From NCBI GenBank assembly GCA_015065215.1, contig SVQT01000015.1, forward strand, positions 1 to 40,007: a DNA stretch of 40,007 bases, written 5' to 3'. Shown piece after piece: positions 7,734 to 16,006 of the stretch; within the stretch, counting starts at the first letter, position 1; each line of letters begins with the position of its first letter. The translations under genes were made by a program, and so were the position numbers. Under the pieces are notes generated by a model. It had not been told where the DNA came from, did not search any database, and saw only the letters and a list, made by a program, of their open reading frames with translations. The DNA is from Oscillospiraceae bacterium. Its GTDB lineage: Bacteria; Bacillota; Clostridia; Oscillospirales; CAG-272.

Positions 7734-7951
7734 CATTCTTCCTCCCCGATATAGGTAAATCTTTGATAGGTCTTGCCATCGCGCTCCACCGTCTCGTTCC
7801 ACATAGCGGCAGGGCGTGCCCAAAGGCCGCCGTCGCCGTAAAGCGCGCGGTAGACCACCATCGGCTCCAACGTTTCCGAGTGCCGGGCGACACCGATCAC
7901 CTCATATTCCATTCCTTTGAAATGGCGGTATTTTCCGAGCTTGATCTCCAT
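7733..7951 (-). CDS. DUF1653 domain protein
   Basis: A 72-residue protein that is entirely one DUF1653 domain: GKYRHFKGMEYEVIGVARHSET, then VVYRALYGDGGLWARPAAMW and a final RF-containing strand. The family is widespread, small, cytoplasmic and functionally uncharacterised. GGGGAGGA precedes the ATG. It is the first gene of a two-gene operon with the metallophosphoesterase; the start of the latter overlaps or abuts its stop codon. Confidence 0.93.
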   Translation of the reverse strand: MEIKLGKYRHFKGMEYEVIGVARHSETLEPMVVYRALYGDGGLWARPAAMWNETVERDGKTYQRFTYIGEEE

Positions 7952-7979
7952 ACAATCCTCCCCGTAAATGCTTTATTTT

Positions 7980-8008
7980 ATTGTAACATAAAAATGACGG
8001 CGTGGCAA
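7980..8008 (-). promoter_or_regulatory. Sigma-A type promoter for the DUF1653-metallophosphoesterase operon
   Basis: TTGCCA (8003-8008) and TACAAT (7980-7985) on the minus strand with a 17 bp spacer, about 30 bp before the DUF1653 start. Confidence 0.72.
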
Positions 8009-8043
8009 GTCCACTCTGTATAAATTTATATGGAATACCAACA

Positions 8044-8081
8044 CAGCCCTCGGGTCGCTTGACCCGAGGGCTGATTTTATT
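8044..8081 (-). terminator. Terminator hairpin after the beta-propeller gene
   Basis: The stem CAGCCCTCGGGTC / GACCCGAGGGCTG (13 bp, perfect) has a 4-base loop and begins right at the stop codon. The minus-strand tail is T-poor, while the plus-strand side reads ATTTTATT. The same 12-base stem core recurs in the terminator at 12004-12039. Confidence 0.7.
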
Positions 8082-9972
8082 CGGAGATCGACTTCACGGC
8101 AAAGTCGGTTTCGCCAAAGAGATAGAAGTAACCGTCAATGAGCAATCCGCGCTTGCCGTGGTTGTCCCCCATTAGGGGCTCGCGCAGGATCTTGTTTAGC
8201 TTACTGCCGTTAAAGTGCAACAGGATATAATGTGAGCCCTCCTGCATCGTTTTGTTGTGTTCATGGATGCCAAGCCCCACAAGGCTGTTTTCACGATCGA
8301 TGAAATAGGACTTGTAATCGGTGGAATAGCTGACGTTCTCCAGCTCCCAGGCACAAACGGACACAACGCCCGTATCGCTCTCGCGGTAGATCTCGATCTT
8401 CAGGTTGCCGAGCGAAGCCCCCACGCCAATACCCAAAAGATAGCCGTCACCAAAATTCACAAGAGAGGTAGAATACCCCTCAATCACGCCGGTATCCTTG
8501 TAGGTAATGTTGGACAGGTCTGACAGGTCAAAAAAGAACACAGGATCTGAAAGCTCGGCCACCAAGGCAGTGCAAACATAAGCAATATCCCCATCAAAGC
8601 GCACCGATTCCGCGCTCTCCCCCGCCGGCGCAAAGCCGATCACCGAGGCGATCGTTTGCAGATCGAAGAGACTGATGCAGTAAAGATCGGCACTCAGAGC
8701 GGGGCTACCAACCGTCATCACGTTTTCACCGTTCGCGCTTTTTCGTACCGTCGCAACGCGGGTGGTGGTCACAACACGCAGAACACCGTTGTAGGCATCC
8801 ATGCTATACTGATCCTTCACCGTTCCGTTCAGATGGACACTACCCTTGTGCGCCAGCATACCGTCCACATAGGAAACACGGGCGATCTCGGTACGGGATA
8901 TGCCGTAGGTCACGCCGTCCCGCTCCTCGTACTCGGTGTAGGGGCGGGTCACGAAAATATCCTCGGCGGATACGTAAGCATCGGTGGAATAGGAAAGAAG
9001 CGCGGTGTGATCCAGCAAAGCAAGTCCTTCCTCGCGCAGACTGCAAATAACTGTGTACTGCGCGCTGCTCACCGTATCGGGGGAAAGGATGTCACCAACG
9101 GGCAGGCATTGTTTGCCTCTGCCGTCATCCAGATGCGGCACAAATTCGAGCGCATCCGAAAAATCCGGATTGTATTTCACGTCAAAGCGGCTCATCAGCA
9201 GCAGCTCTCCGTTTACCATACGGGAGGAAAGATAGTATCCGCTGACGGTCAGCTGCGCCTTCTGCGTAATATTGGCAGGATCGCTGACATCCAACGAGAT
9301 CAGACCCACGTAATACGCGCCCACCTCACGGTCATAGAAGGGGGCGATGACCGTCACCGTTCTGCAATCCTGCGACAAATACAGCTCCCAATCTCCGTCA
9401 AACAGCGTCTTATTACCCACGCTACCCGCGTTTCCCGGAGAGATGGCGTGTGTAGCGACCTTTGCGCTCTCCTCGCCCGCGATGCTATAGATCTCCAGCT
9501 TGTCAGCGTTCAGGTAGTAGATATACCGGTCGCTACGTTTGATCCGATCTCCCTCGATCACGCCGGCCACCTGATTGTCGGTAGCCTCCACGTATTCGTC
9601 GCCATATTCTCCGCCACATTCAGCATCACCGGGGGCAGCTGCCATATCCTTGTCCGTAGTGTACCTGAAGATATTCGCGATATACTTTTCGAAATTGTTT
9701 TTACTGGTCGGTTTTTTGTGGGTCAAAACATTTAACCGCTGGATAATACCGTAATACTCGCTGCTCTCATACATCGAAATATCGGGTGGCGAGGTGTTGA
9801 ATGGGATAAACAACCAAAGCCCCAGCGCCAGCATCAGTCCTGTAAGGCAGGCAACCAGCACGAGCCGCTTGAGCTTTGGGCGCTTTTTTTCCTTTCTCCG
9901 GTAGGGCGACGCCTTTTCCAAAAGGTCGTCATCCACCAGATTCATGGCTCTCGCGAGCTTTTCTTTTTTCAT
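8077..9972 (-). CDS. Membrane-anchored beta-propeller domain protein, probable partner of the ECF sigma factor
   Basis: 631 residues. A basic cytoplasmic segment of about 35 residues (LVDDDLLEKASPYRRKEKKR) precedes one transmembrane helix (about 36-57, VLVACLTGLMLALGLWLFI). The large extracytoplasmic part carries the hallmark of the Beta_propel family (PF09826) at DNQVAGVIEGDRIKRSDRYI. The start codon overlaps the stop of the sigma-factor gene (ATGA), so the two are made together. The short acidic-then-basic cytoplasmic N-terminus followed by one membrane helix is common in clostridial proteins paired with ECF sigma factors. I infer an anti-sigma or sensor role; the propeller ligand is unknown. 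It has no catalytic motif I can recognise. Confidence 0.85.
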   Translation of the reverse strand: MKKEKLARAMNLVDDDLLEKASPYRRKEKKRPKLKRLVLVACLTGLMLALGLWLFIPFNTSPPDISMYESSEYYGIIQRLNVLTHKKPTSKNNFEKYIANIFRYTTDKDMAAAPGDAECGGEYGDEYVEATDNQVAGVIEGDRIKRSDRYIYYLNADKLEIYSIAGEESAKVATHAISPGNAGSVGNKTLFDGDWELYLSQDCRTVTVIAPFYDREVGAYYVGLISLDVSDPANITQKAQLTVSGYYLSSRMVNGELLLMSRFDVKYNPDFSDALEFVPHLDDGRGKQCLPVGDILSPDTVSSAQYTVICSLREEGLALLDHTALLSYSTDAYVSAEDIFVTRPYTEYEERDGVTYGISRTEIARVSYVDGMLAHKGSVHLNGTVKDQYSMDAYNGVLRVVTTTRVATVRKSANGENVMTVGSPALSADLYCISLFDLQTIASVIGFAPAGESAESVRFDGDIAYVCTALVAELSDPVFFFDLSDLSNITYKDTGVIEGYSTSLVNFGDGYLLGIGVGASLGNLKIEIYRESDTGVVSVCAWELENVSYSTDYKSYFIDRENSLVGLGIHEHNKTMQEGSHYILLHFNGSKLNKILREPLMGDNHGKRGLLIDGYFYLFGETDFAVKSISE

Positions 9973-10526
9973 AGTACAATGCCCTCCTTTTCCAAAAACA
10001 GCTTTAGCTTATTTCTGGCGCGATGCAGAGTGACCTTGATACGATTTTCACTGATTGCCCGGCTTTTGGCAATATCCCGCACAGAAGCGCAGTAAAAATA
10101 CCGTTGCAAAAAAATGATCATTGTCTCCTCTGGTAAGGCACGTAAAAAGGCGTTCAACGCTTGACGTAAGGCAATTTCCTCGGTGAGATCGGCGCTTGCC
10201 GTGTCTGGTACGCATTCTGCCAATTCATCTAACACCAAGGGGATCTCGCCACCGCCCCGTTTTTCGGCCATTGTCCTCTCCCGCCTGTTCAGCGCCAGAT
10301 TGCGGGTGATCTTACCGAGAAAGGCGGCAAGCTTGATCGGCTTATGGGGCGGCATGGCATGCCAGGCGCCAAGCCAGGTGTCATTCACGCATTCCTGCGC
10401 GTCTTCGTTGTTTGACAAAATATTGTTGGCAATATAATGACAATAGGTGCCGTATTTGCGCTCACTCTCGGCAATGGCCTGCTCAGAACGTTCCCAATAC
10501 AGCTCTACAATGCGTTTATCCTCCAA
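9969..10526 (-). CDS. ECF-type RNA polymerase sigma factor
   Basis: 185 residues with sigma region 2 (YCHYIANNILSNNEDAQECV, then WLGAWHAMPP) and region 4 (LPEETMIIFLQRYFYCASVRD, with a helix-turn-helix near ISENRIKVTLHRARNKL), the minimal two-domain layout of extracytoplasmic-function sigma factors. It starts at a TTG (10526), with GGAGG 9 bases upstream; no ATG is available nearby. Coupling with the downstream membrane beta-propeller gene suggests release from the membrane on an envelope signal. A candidate self-recognised promoter lies at 10568-10600. The target genes are unknown. Confidence 0.92.
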   Translation of the reverse strand: MEDKRIVELYWERSEQAIAESERKYGTYCHYIANNILSNNEDAQECVNDTWLGAWHAMPPHKPIKLAAFLGKITRNLALNRRERTMAEKRGGGEIPLVLDELAECVPDTASADLTEEIALRQALNAFLRALPEETMIIFLQRYFYCASVRDIAKSRAISENRIKVTLHRARNKLKLFLEKEGIVL

Positions 10527-10567
10527 TTCTCCCCGCCTCCTTTCTTTTGGTCAAGGTACCTCTCACC

Positions 10568-10600
10568 CTAATACACAGAATTTGGAATAAAAAGGTTACA
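10568..10600 (-). promoter_or_regulatory. Candidate ECF-type, possibly autoregulated, promoter
   Basis: On the minus strand TGTAACC (10600-10594), with a T-run after it, precedes GTGTATTAG (10576-10568) at a 17-base gap. An AAC-containing -35 with a T-tract and a GTNTA-like -10 resembles ECF promoters more than the TTGACA/TATAAT class seen elsewhere in the window. It lies about 40 bp before the sigma-factor start. Confidence 0.5.
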
Positions 10601-10638
10601 TTGAAAACTTAATTTTTTTGCGCCTTGCTTTATTTTTT

Positions 10639-10788
10639 ATCAAGCCTCGATCAAGCTTACGCGTTTGTGATCTCACGGGCGCAATCGGTGATCCCGCACG
10701 CGATGGCTGTCAGTCCCCACACAAGGGCGCACACCGGAGCTGCGGATGGTCAGGTAGCTTGTGGCGATCCTATTTTTGTACTTCGGAT
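10639..10788 (-). ncRNA. Candidate structured RNA or long 5' leader (unidentified)
   Basis: A strong minus-strand promoter (10795-10823) faces about 150 G/C-rich bases without a credible gene. The predicted RNA ends can pair: CAAGCT with AGCTTG and GCC with GGC (plus-strand 10756-10768 and 10639-10657), and inner CTTGTG/CACAAG-type pairings exist. No U-tract terminator follows, so it may be the leader of the sigma-factor operon rather than a free RNA. I could not match it to 6S, SRP, tmRNA or a riboswitch by eye. Confidence 0.3.
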
Positions 10789-10794
10789 AATTTC

Positions 10795-10823
10795 ATTATA
10801 CCGCATAGCCAAAACAGAGTCAA
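10795..10823 (-). promoter_or_regulatory. Strong sigma-A promoter upstream of the ECF operon
   Basis: TTGACT (10818-10823) and TATAAT (10795-10800) on the minus strand with a 17 bp spacer. It is 270 bp from the sigma-factor start, so it either drives a long leader or a separate RNA. Confidence 0.72.
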
Positions 10824-10876
10824 GCATCCCTATTTTTTAAAAATATCCAATTTATATAGAAATCAAGGCGCGCGTG

Positions 10877-10885
10877 TGATATAAT
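10877..10885 (+). promoter_or_regulatory. Extended -10 promoter for the gene at 10930
   Basis: TGATATAAT (TATAAT at 10880-10885) is an extended -10 element; no good -35 lies 16-18 bp upstream. It is 45 bp before the start codon. Confidence 0.55.
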
Positions 10886-10929
10886 GGAGTTATCAGGCAG
10901 CAAGCTGTATGAAAAAGGAGATCGCACTT

Positions 10930-12000
10930 ATGGCTAAAAGAACATTGCAAACCGGCATCGCCTATCACGGTAACCGTATGCCCTCCCACGTCCGTACCGA
11001 CATGGTGGAGATCGCCAAGGCGGATATGGACATTGTAGTACATATGCTCTCGCACACCGACTGGACGCGCCACAAGCGTGTGATGAAGGATATTTTTGCC
11101 ATCACCGAGGATGCGGGCCTTGAGGTCTGGGTAGACAACTGGGGTCTTGGCGGCTCCCCCGGCGACTGTTCGCACTTCCTTGCCTTCCACCCCGATGCGC
11201 ATATGTATTTCAGCAACGGTGAGATGCATCCCAAGCAGGTTTGCCTCAATTCCCCTGATTATCGCCAATTTGTGCGGGATTGGATCGACACCGTGGCAGA
11301 GCTTGGTGCCAAAACCGTTTTCTGGGACGAGCCGCACTTCCCCTATAAGCGTTCCGCCGACAAGCGCGATAACATTCTGTATTGCTGCTGTTGCCCACGC
11401 TGCAAAAAGATGTTCGAGGAGCGTTACGCTCGCCCCTTCCCCACCTTTATGGCAGAGAACGAATTTGACCCCGACGTCAATCAGTTCCGCACCGACACAA
11501 TGCTGGACTATTTTGGCGAGATCACCGGCTATGCAGCCTCTCTTGGCCTGAAAAACGTGATGTGCGTGATGCTGAACCCCAAGCTCGGCCTTGACCTCAG
11601 CACCTTGGACAAGGTATGCGGTCTGCCCCATTTGGATAACATCGGCGCTGACCCTTATTGGCTGGATCACGAGGGTGTTTCCCCCTACGATTTTGTATAT
11701 AAGGGAACCAAAAAGTGCATGGATATTGCCACGCAATACAAAAAAGAGCACAACGTCTGGATCCAGACCTATAAGACCCCCCGCGGCCGCGAGGAGGAAA
11801 TCGTAGAAGCCTGCGAGGCAGCATACGATGCCGGCGCGCGCACCATTCTTGCCTGGGGCTATATGGGCAGCGAGTCAAACAGCTACGGTGCCGAAAACCC
11901 CTTACGCACCTGGAACGCGACCGTGGAGGGCATGCGCCGCATCCGCGCAACGGAGCGCGACCGCATCCTTGCCGAAAACCGCAAAAAATATATGTATTAA
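10930..12000 (+). CDS. Unrecognised protein resembling a TIM-barrel glycoside hydrolase
   Basis: 356 residues starting MAKRTLQTGIAYHGNRMP. AAGGAG lies 9 bases before this ATG; the in-frame ATG at 10909 is just upstream of that site and is not used. Motifs spaced as in (beta/alpha)8 enzymes include VWVDNWGLGG, KTVFWDEPHFPY, a CCCCPRCKKMF cysteine cluster, and RTILAWGYMGSES near the end. The Asp/Glu in FWDEPHF is a candidate acid/base or nucleophile, and similar Cys clusters occur in GH42-like barrels and other uncharacterised hydrolases. There is no signal peptide. It is monocistronic, ending at a bidirectional terminator. Glycosidase activity is inference. Confidence 0.75.
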   Translation: MAKRTLQTGIAYHGNRMPSHVRTDMVEIAKADMDIVVHMLSHTDWTRHKRVMKDIFAITEDAGLEVWVDNWGLGGSPGDCSHFLAFHPDAHMYFSNGEMHPKQVCLNSPDYRQFVRDWIDTVAELGAKTVFWDEPHFPYKRSADKRDNILYCCCCPRCKKMFEERYARPFPTFMAENEFDPDVNQFRTDTMLDYFGEITGYAASLGLKNVMCVMLNPKLGLDLSTLDKVCGLPHLDNIGADPYWLDHEGVSPYDFVYKGTKKCMDIATQYKKEHNVWIQTYKTPRGREEEIVEACEAAYDAGARTILAWGYMGSESNSYGAENPLRTWNATVEGMRRIRATERDRILAENRKKYMY

Positions 12001-12003
12001 TAC

Positions 12004-12039
12004 CAAAAGCCCTCGGGTCAAATGACCCGAGGGCTTTTG
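12004..12039. terminator. Bidirectional intrinsic terminator
   Basis: A perfect 17-bp palindromic stem from CAAAAGCCCTCGGGTCA to its complement, with A-run and T-run on either side, sits between two convergent genes (stops at 12000 and 12041). It can serve both. Its AGCCCTCGGGTC core is shared with the hairpin at 8044. Confidence 0.92.
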
Positions 12040-12040
12040 C

Positions 12041-12781
12041 TCAATTAAAGGCAAGCTGAATGCCCATATCTGTAATTTTTTGGCAAGCCTTCACAACGCG
12101 ATCCGGGCGGTAATCCCGCACACGGTGCCCATCAAAGCCTACGCTAAGGCGCATGCCGGCTTCACGGATGATTTCCTGCTGCTCGCGATCCGCAAAAAAG
12201 CGCAGCACATAAGCGTGCTCTCTGTAGTGATGGATGCTGTCGTAGCTCACGTTCATTTCCCAAAAGATCCCCTGCTCGGCCATGCGTTTGAAATAGCGGT
12301 AAGGGTCCTCGCCGATGCGCTCGATATAACCGAACATATCGGTATGCGCCAGCCCCACAGGGCAGCCGCAGCGCTCGGCGTAGCGAAAGAGATCGCCGCC
12401 TGTGACAGAGTCAGGACTATCCACCGATTCTAACAAACAATAATCAAAAAAGGAAATATCGGCTGTTTCGGGCAGTACCGTTCTCTCGTTGCGCGGTAGC
12501 GTTGCCACCTCGATGCCGCACAGCACACGGATCTGATCGGCGTATTTCTCCTTGATCAGCTGTAAATGGTCAAAATAGCGAATTAACGTGCCGCCGCAAT
12601 CGTTGAGGAAAGCATCATCCTGTGCCTTGTAAACCGTCTTGCGAGCGTTGGAAATACCGTAATTATGATCGCATATGCCAAACAGCTCGACGCCGCCGGC
12701 GATGGCCGCTTCTACGATGGTTTCAGGCTTGTCCTCTCCGCAAAAGGAATAGTAGGTATGGGCGTGAATATCCTGAATCAT
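12041..12781 (-). CDS. PHP-domain phosphoesterase
   Basis: 246 residues. The PHP metal-binding motifs are in order: DIHAHTYYS (His 6 and 8), GICDHN (Asp/His near 37-38), the CGIEV glutamate, GLAHTDMF, and SVGFDGH near the C-terminus. PHP proteins hydrolyse phosphate esters such as histidinol phosphate, or serve in polymerases; at this length and without the histidine operon the substrate is open. It is the last gene of a five-gene operon, starting 15 bp after folD. Confidence 0.88.
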   Translation of the reverse strand: MIQDIHAHTYYSFCGEDKPETIVEAAIAGGVELFGICDHNYGISNARKTVYKAQDDAFLNDCGGTLIRYFDHLQLIKEKYADQIRVLCGIEVATLPRNERTVLPETADISFFDYCLLESVDSPDSVTGGDLFRYAERCGCPVGLAHTDMFGYIERIGEDPYRYFKRMAEQGIFWEMNVSYDSIHHYREHAYVLRFFADREQQEIIREAGMRLSVGFDGHRVRDYRPDRVVKACQKITDMGIQLAFN

Positions 12782-12796
12782 GAAGCCTTCCCCTCG

Positions 12797-13654
12797 TTAT
12801 TTCGCACCCATTTTGGCGGCGGCGGTAAAGGTGTTTTGCATCAGCATCGCGATGGTCATTGGGCCAACACCGCCGGGAACGGGGGTAATATAAGAGGTAA
12901 GCGGCGCCACCGAGGCATAGTCCACATCGCCGCAAAGCTTGCCGTCAGCGGGGCGGCGATTCATACCAACGTCGATCACCACGGCGCCTTCCTTGACATA
13001 GGAGGCGTCAAAGAACTCCGGCTTACCGATGGCGGCTACTAAAATGTCAGCACGCTTGCAGACCTCTTTTAAATTCTTGGTACGGCTATGGCAAACCGTT
13101 ACGGTGCCGTTTGCCTGCAACAACAGCATGGCCTGGGGCTTACCCACGATATTAGAGCGACCGACGACCACACATTCCTTACCCTCAATGGTGATATTGC
13201 TACGTTTGAGCAATTCCATCACACCGGCGGGGGTGCAAGGCAGAAAATCGTAATTGCCGATCATGATTTTGCCCACATTGTAAGGGTGGAAGGCGTCCAC
13301 ATCCTTGCGGGGATCAATGGTCAGCAGCACCTTTTCCTCGTCCAAATGGCGGGGCAAGGGCAGCTGTACCAAGATGCCGTGTACGCTATCGTCCGCGTTC
13401 AGCTTCTGCACCAGCGCGATCAGTTCCTCCTCGGAGGTTTCAGCGGGCAGTTCATAGCCAAGCGAGGTGAAGCCAATCTCTTCACAGGCCTTGTGCTTAT
13501 TGCGCACATAGACCTTAGAGGCAGGATCCTCGCCCACAATGATCACGGCAAGACAGGGGGCAAAGCCGTTCTTTTCTTTAAAAACGGTAGTTTTTTCGGC
13601 AAGCTCACGGCGGATCTCGGCAGAGATCGCCTTTCCATCAATGATATTCGGCAT
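12797..13654 (-). CDS. folD: FolD, methylene-tetrahydrofolate dehydrogenase / methenyl-tetrahydrofolate cyclohydrolase
   Basis: 285 residues, the normal FolD length. The signature YVRNKHKACEEIG carries the catalytic Lys (about 53), and the NADP-binding loop VVGRSNIVGKPQAMLLL and C-terminal PGGVGPMTIAMLMQNT are both intact. The enzyme interconverts 5,10-methylene-, 5,10-methenyl- and 10-formyl-tetrahydrofolate in the cytoplasm, feeding purine, formyl-Met and C1 metabolism. The start is 3 bp after the lgt stop and its Shine-Dalgarno site AAAGGAG lies inside the end of lgt, so translation is coupled. Confidence 0.97.
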   Translation of the reverse strand: MPNIIDGKAISAEIRRELAEKTTVFKEKNGFAPCLAVIIVGEDPASKVYVRNKHKACEEIGFTSLGYELPAETSEEELIALVQKLNADDSVHGILVQLPLPRHLDEEKVLLTIDPRKDVDAFHPYNVGKIMIGNYDFLPCTPAGVMELLKRSNITIEGKECVVVGRSNIVGKPQAMLLLQANGTVTVCHSRTKNLKEVCKRADILVAAIGKPEFFDASYVKEGAVVIDVGMNRRPADGKLCGDVDYASVAPLTSYITPVPGGVGPMTIAMLMQNTFTAAAKMGAK

Positions 13655-13657
13655 CGT

Positions 13658-14695
13658 TTACTCCTTTTCTCCGCCCTCGGCGACGCTGACTTGATCTTCA
13701 TTAGGGTCAATTGGTTCTGTTTGCCGCTCTTGTGCCAGTACGCTGTCTACAAGCGACGCTTCACCGCTCTCCTCTTCGGTCGCCGCGCGGCGGCGAGAGG
13801 TTCCGCGGAGCTTATCATACACGGTATCGTATGTTTCGCCGTCCTTCTTGGCTCGTTGCGCCCGCACCAGAAAAAGAACCAACAGTATGGTGCAAATCAA
13901 AAAACAAAGGAATCCGACCACCTGCGAAACACGGAACACGCCGATATAAAGACTGTCGGTGCGCAATCCCTCAATCAACATTCTGCCAAAACCGTACCAG
14001 GCAAGATACATCAGCATGATCTGACCGTCAAATTTCTTTTTTCTGTAGAGAAGATTGATCAGTACAAAACCGAGCAAATTCCAAAGCGACTCATAAAGAA
14101 AAGTGGGGTGGTAGAAAATGGTTCTGTTTGGATAAGGCGTATCCGCGCCGTATCCGCGAAGTCCCATACGCAAAAAAAAGCGCTCTGAGGTCTCAACGCC
14201 GTGCGCCTCGCCGTTAAAGAAATTGCCCCAACGACCGATCAGCTGACCCAGCATAACGCCGGGCGAAACCACGTCAAAAACCTTTAAAACCTGATTTTTC
14301 TTGAATTTTTTTACCAAGCTGACCACAACAATGGCGGCAGCACCCGCAATAACGCCGCCATAAATGGCCAAACCGCCTTCCCAAACGGCGATCACATCTA
14401 TAAAGCTGTGGTAATTCCAATGGCCGCTGGCATCCTTTAGCGTGGTCAACACATAGTAAAGACGGGCGCCGATGATAGCACAAAGAATCACCCAAAGGGC
14501 ATAATCCAAAATATCGTCATATTTCAGGCCCTCCTCTTTCGAGCGATACATGGCATACCCAACGCCGGCGATAATGCCCAGCGTGATAATGATGCCATAC
14601 CAGCGCACATCCATATTGCCGATGCTGAACGCCACCTTATTGATGGTCATTTCCCCGATGCCAAAGCCGGGAAAGGATACAATTACATCGTTCAT
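13658..14695 (-). CDS. lgt: Lgt, prolipoprotein diacylglyceryl transferase
   Basis: 345 residues of a polytopic membrane protein. Lgt motifs include MDVRWYGIIITLGIIAG, GARLYYVL, WEGGLAIYGGVIAG and the Lgt signature GRWGNFFNGEAHG (about 154-166). It moves a diacylglyceryl group from phosphatidylglycerol to the lipobox Cys of prolipoproteins. A charged C-terminal tail of about 60 residues (from KKDGETYDTV) extends past the usual end. AAGGAG is well placed before the ATG. It lies third in the M16-M16-lgt-folD-PHP operon. Confidence 0.96.
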   Translation of the reverse strand: MNDVIVSFPGFGIGEMTINKVAFSIGNMDVRWYGIIITLGIIAGVGYAMYRSKEEGLKYDDILDYALWVILCAIIGARLYYVLTTLKDASGHWNYHSFIDVIAVWEGGLAIYGGVIAGAAAIVVVSLVKKFKKNQVLKVFDVVSPGVMLGQLIGRWGNFFNGEAHGVETSERFFLRMGLRGYGADTPYPNRTIFYHPTFLYESLWNLLGFVLINLLYRKKKFDGQIMLMYLAWYGFGRMLIEGLRTDSLYIGVFRVSQVVGFLCFLICTILLVLFLVRAQRAKKDGETYDTVYDKLRGTSRRRAATEEESGEASLVDSVLAQERQTEPIDPNEDQVSVAEGGEKE

Positions 14696-14725
14696 ATCAA
14701 TCTCCTTTCTTTAGGGTCTATTCCT

Positions 14726-16006
14726 TCACGTAGGGGTAATAATAGAAATCGTAAACAAGCGCGGATCAAAAAACTCTTCAAACAGGGACTGAATATAGTC
14801 AAAATCCATATTTTGCAGCAATTGCGTATAGGCAAAGATCTCTGCCCCGTCAAAAGCAAACGAGACAAGCGTATTGGCAATTTCCTCGGTAGAATCAAAG
14901 CCCTTGATCCACTCCGCGAATTCCACCTTGCAAATACGCTCAAAATCTTTCCTGGAAAGCCCCTTGCGGCGCTGCTCCTCGATATACGCGAGGATCTCCC
15001 GCAGCACAGCATCGGGATCGTCTGCCTCGCCGGAAATTTGCAAAAAACCAAAATCCTTGGTTAAGGCGTAATCGGCAGAAAACTCGGGGGAGATCAAGCG
15101 CCGATCAAAAAGGTCGTTGTAAAGCTCACCCGACTCAGAAAAGAGCATTTCTGAAAGGATCCCCATAGCCGCGTCCCGTTTGGCACGCTCAGCGGGGTCA
15201 ACGGGAATGCGCACATCCTTTACACCGATCGAAAAAATCGGCTTTGCCACCTGGCCCCGATCGGTAACGCGGGAACGGTGAACGGTGGCGGGCTCTTGCA
15301 AGCAAGAGGAGAGCGGCGGCCGCTTTGCGGGAGGCATAGAAAACCGTGCGTTGACAATGGCCATAATCCCCTCCACCGTCACGTTTCCGCACACCACCAA
15401 GGCCATATTGTCCGGTCGGTAATAGGTTTGATAGCAGTCGTATAGCGTTTTTTCGGTGATTTTGGAGATCGAACCCACACAACCGCAAATATCGGTCTTG
15501 ACCGGATGCCGATGATACAGCCCCTCGAGCATATTGTAATAGCAACGGTCATAAGGGTTGTCCCGACACATGCGAATTTCCTCGGCAATGATCCCCTGCT
15601 CTTTTTTGACTGTTTCCTTGGTGAAAAAGGGATGGGTCACAAAATCAATGAGCTCACCAAAGGAGTCGGCAAAGCGGTCAGTCGCGGTAAAGAGATAGAC
15701 GGTTCTTGTGTGAGAGGTATAGGCATTGGCATCAGCACCATAAGCGGAAAACCGCTCAAAGGAGTCGCTGCCATCCTCGTTGGAAAAGAGCTTATGCTCT
15801 AAGAAATGCGCGATACCGTCAGGAAAGGGCTTATTTCCGTTGGCATCCGTCACGTTATCCACCGAACCGTAGTTCACCGCAAGCAGGGCGTGCGTTGTGG
15901 ACATTTCTTTGGGAAAGACATAGACCGGCAGGCCGGAGGCGTGCGTTACGCGATAGTAGGTCTCGCCCAAAAGCTCGCTTTCAAAAATTTGCACAGAAGA
16001 GGTCAT
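14726..16006 (-). CDS. M16 family zinc peptidase (YmfH-like)
   Basis: 426 residues. The inverted zinc motif HxxEH is present as HFLEH (His67, Glu70, His71), and the third ligand region EEIRMCRDNPY follows about 75 residues later. M16 peptidases form a chamber that degrades small peptides or processes precursors. Here it overlaps by 4 bp the gene for a non-catalytic partner, matching the YmfF/YmfH pairs of Firmicutes, where a heterodimer is expected. No signal peptide. Substrate unknown; a bacteriocin (AlbE/AlbF-like) role is unlikely because no peptide or radical-SAM gene is nearby. Confidence 0.9.
   Translation of the reverse strand: MTSSVQIFESELLGETYYRVTHASGLPVYVFPKEMSTTHALLAVNYGSVDNVTDANGNKPFPDGIAHFLEHKLFSNEDGSDSFERFSAYGADANAYTSHTRTVYLFTATDRFADSFGELIDFVTHPFFTKETVKKEQGIIAEEIRMCRDNPYDRCYYNMLEGLYHRHPVKTDICGCVGSISKITEKTLYDCYQTYYRPDNMALVVCGNVTVEGIMAIVNARFSMPPAKRPPLSSCLQEPATVHRSRVTDRGQVAKPIFSIGVKDVRIPVDPAERAKRDAAMGILSEMLFSESGELYNDLFDRRLISPEFSADYALTKDFGFLQISGEADDPDAVLREILAYIEEQRRKGLSRKDFERICKVEFAEWIKGFDSTEEIANTLVSFAFDGAEIFAYTQLLQNMDFDYIQSLFEEFFDPRLFTISIITPT

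Noticed and set aside
10852-11751. Minus-strand frame of 299 codons opposite the gene at 10930
   Set aside because: It is in register antisense to a gene with a promoter, ribosome site and terminator, and its sequence shows no domain.
13088-14188. Plus-strand frame of 366 codons opposite folD and lgt
   Set aside because: It overlaps two certain genes on the other strand and its translation shows no known domain.
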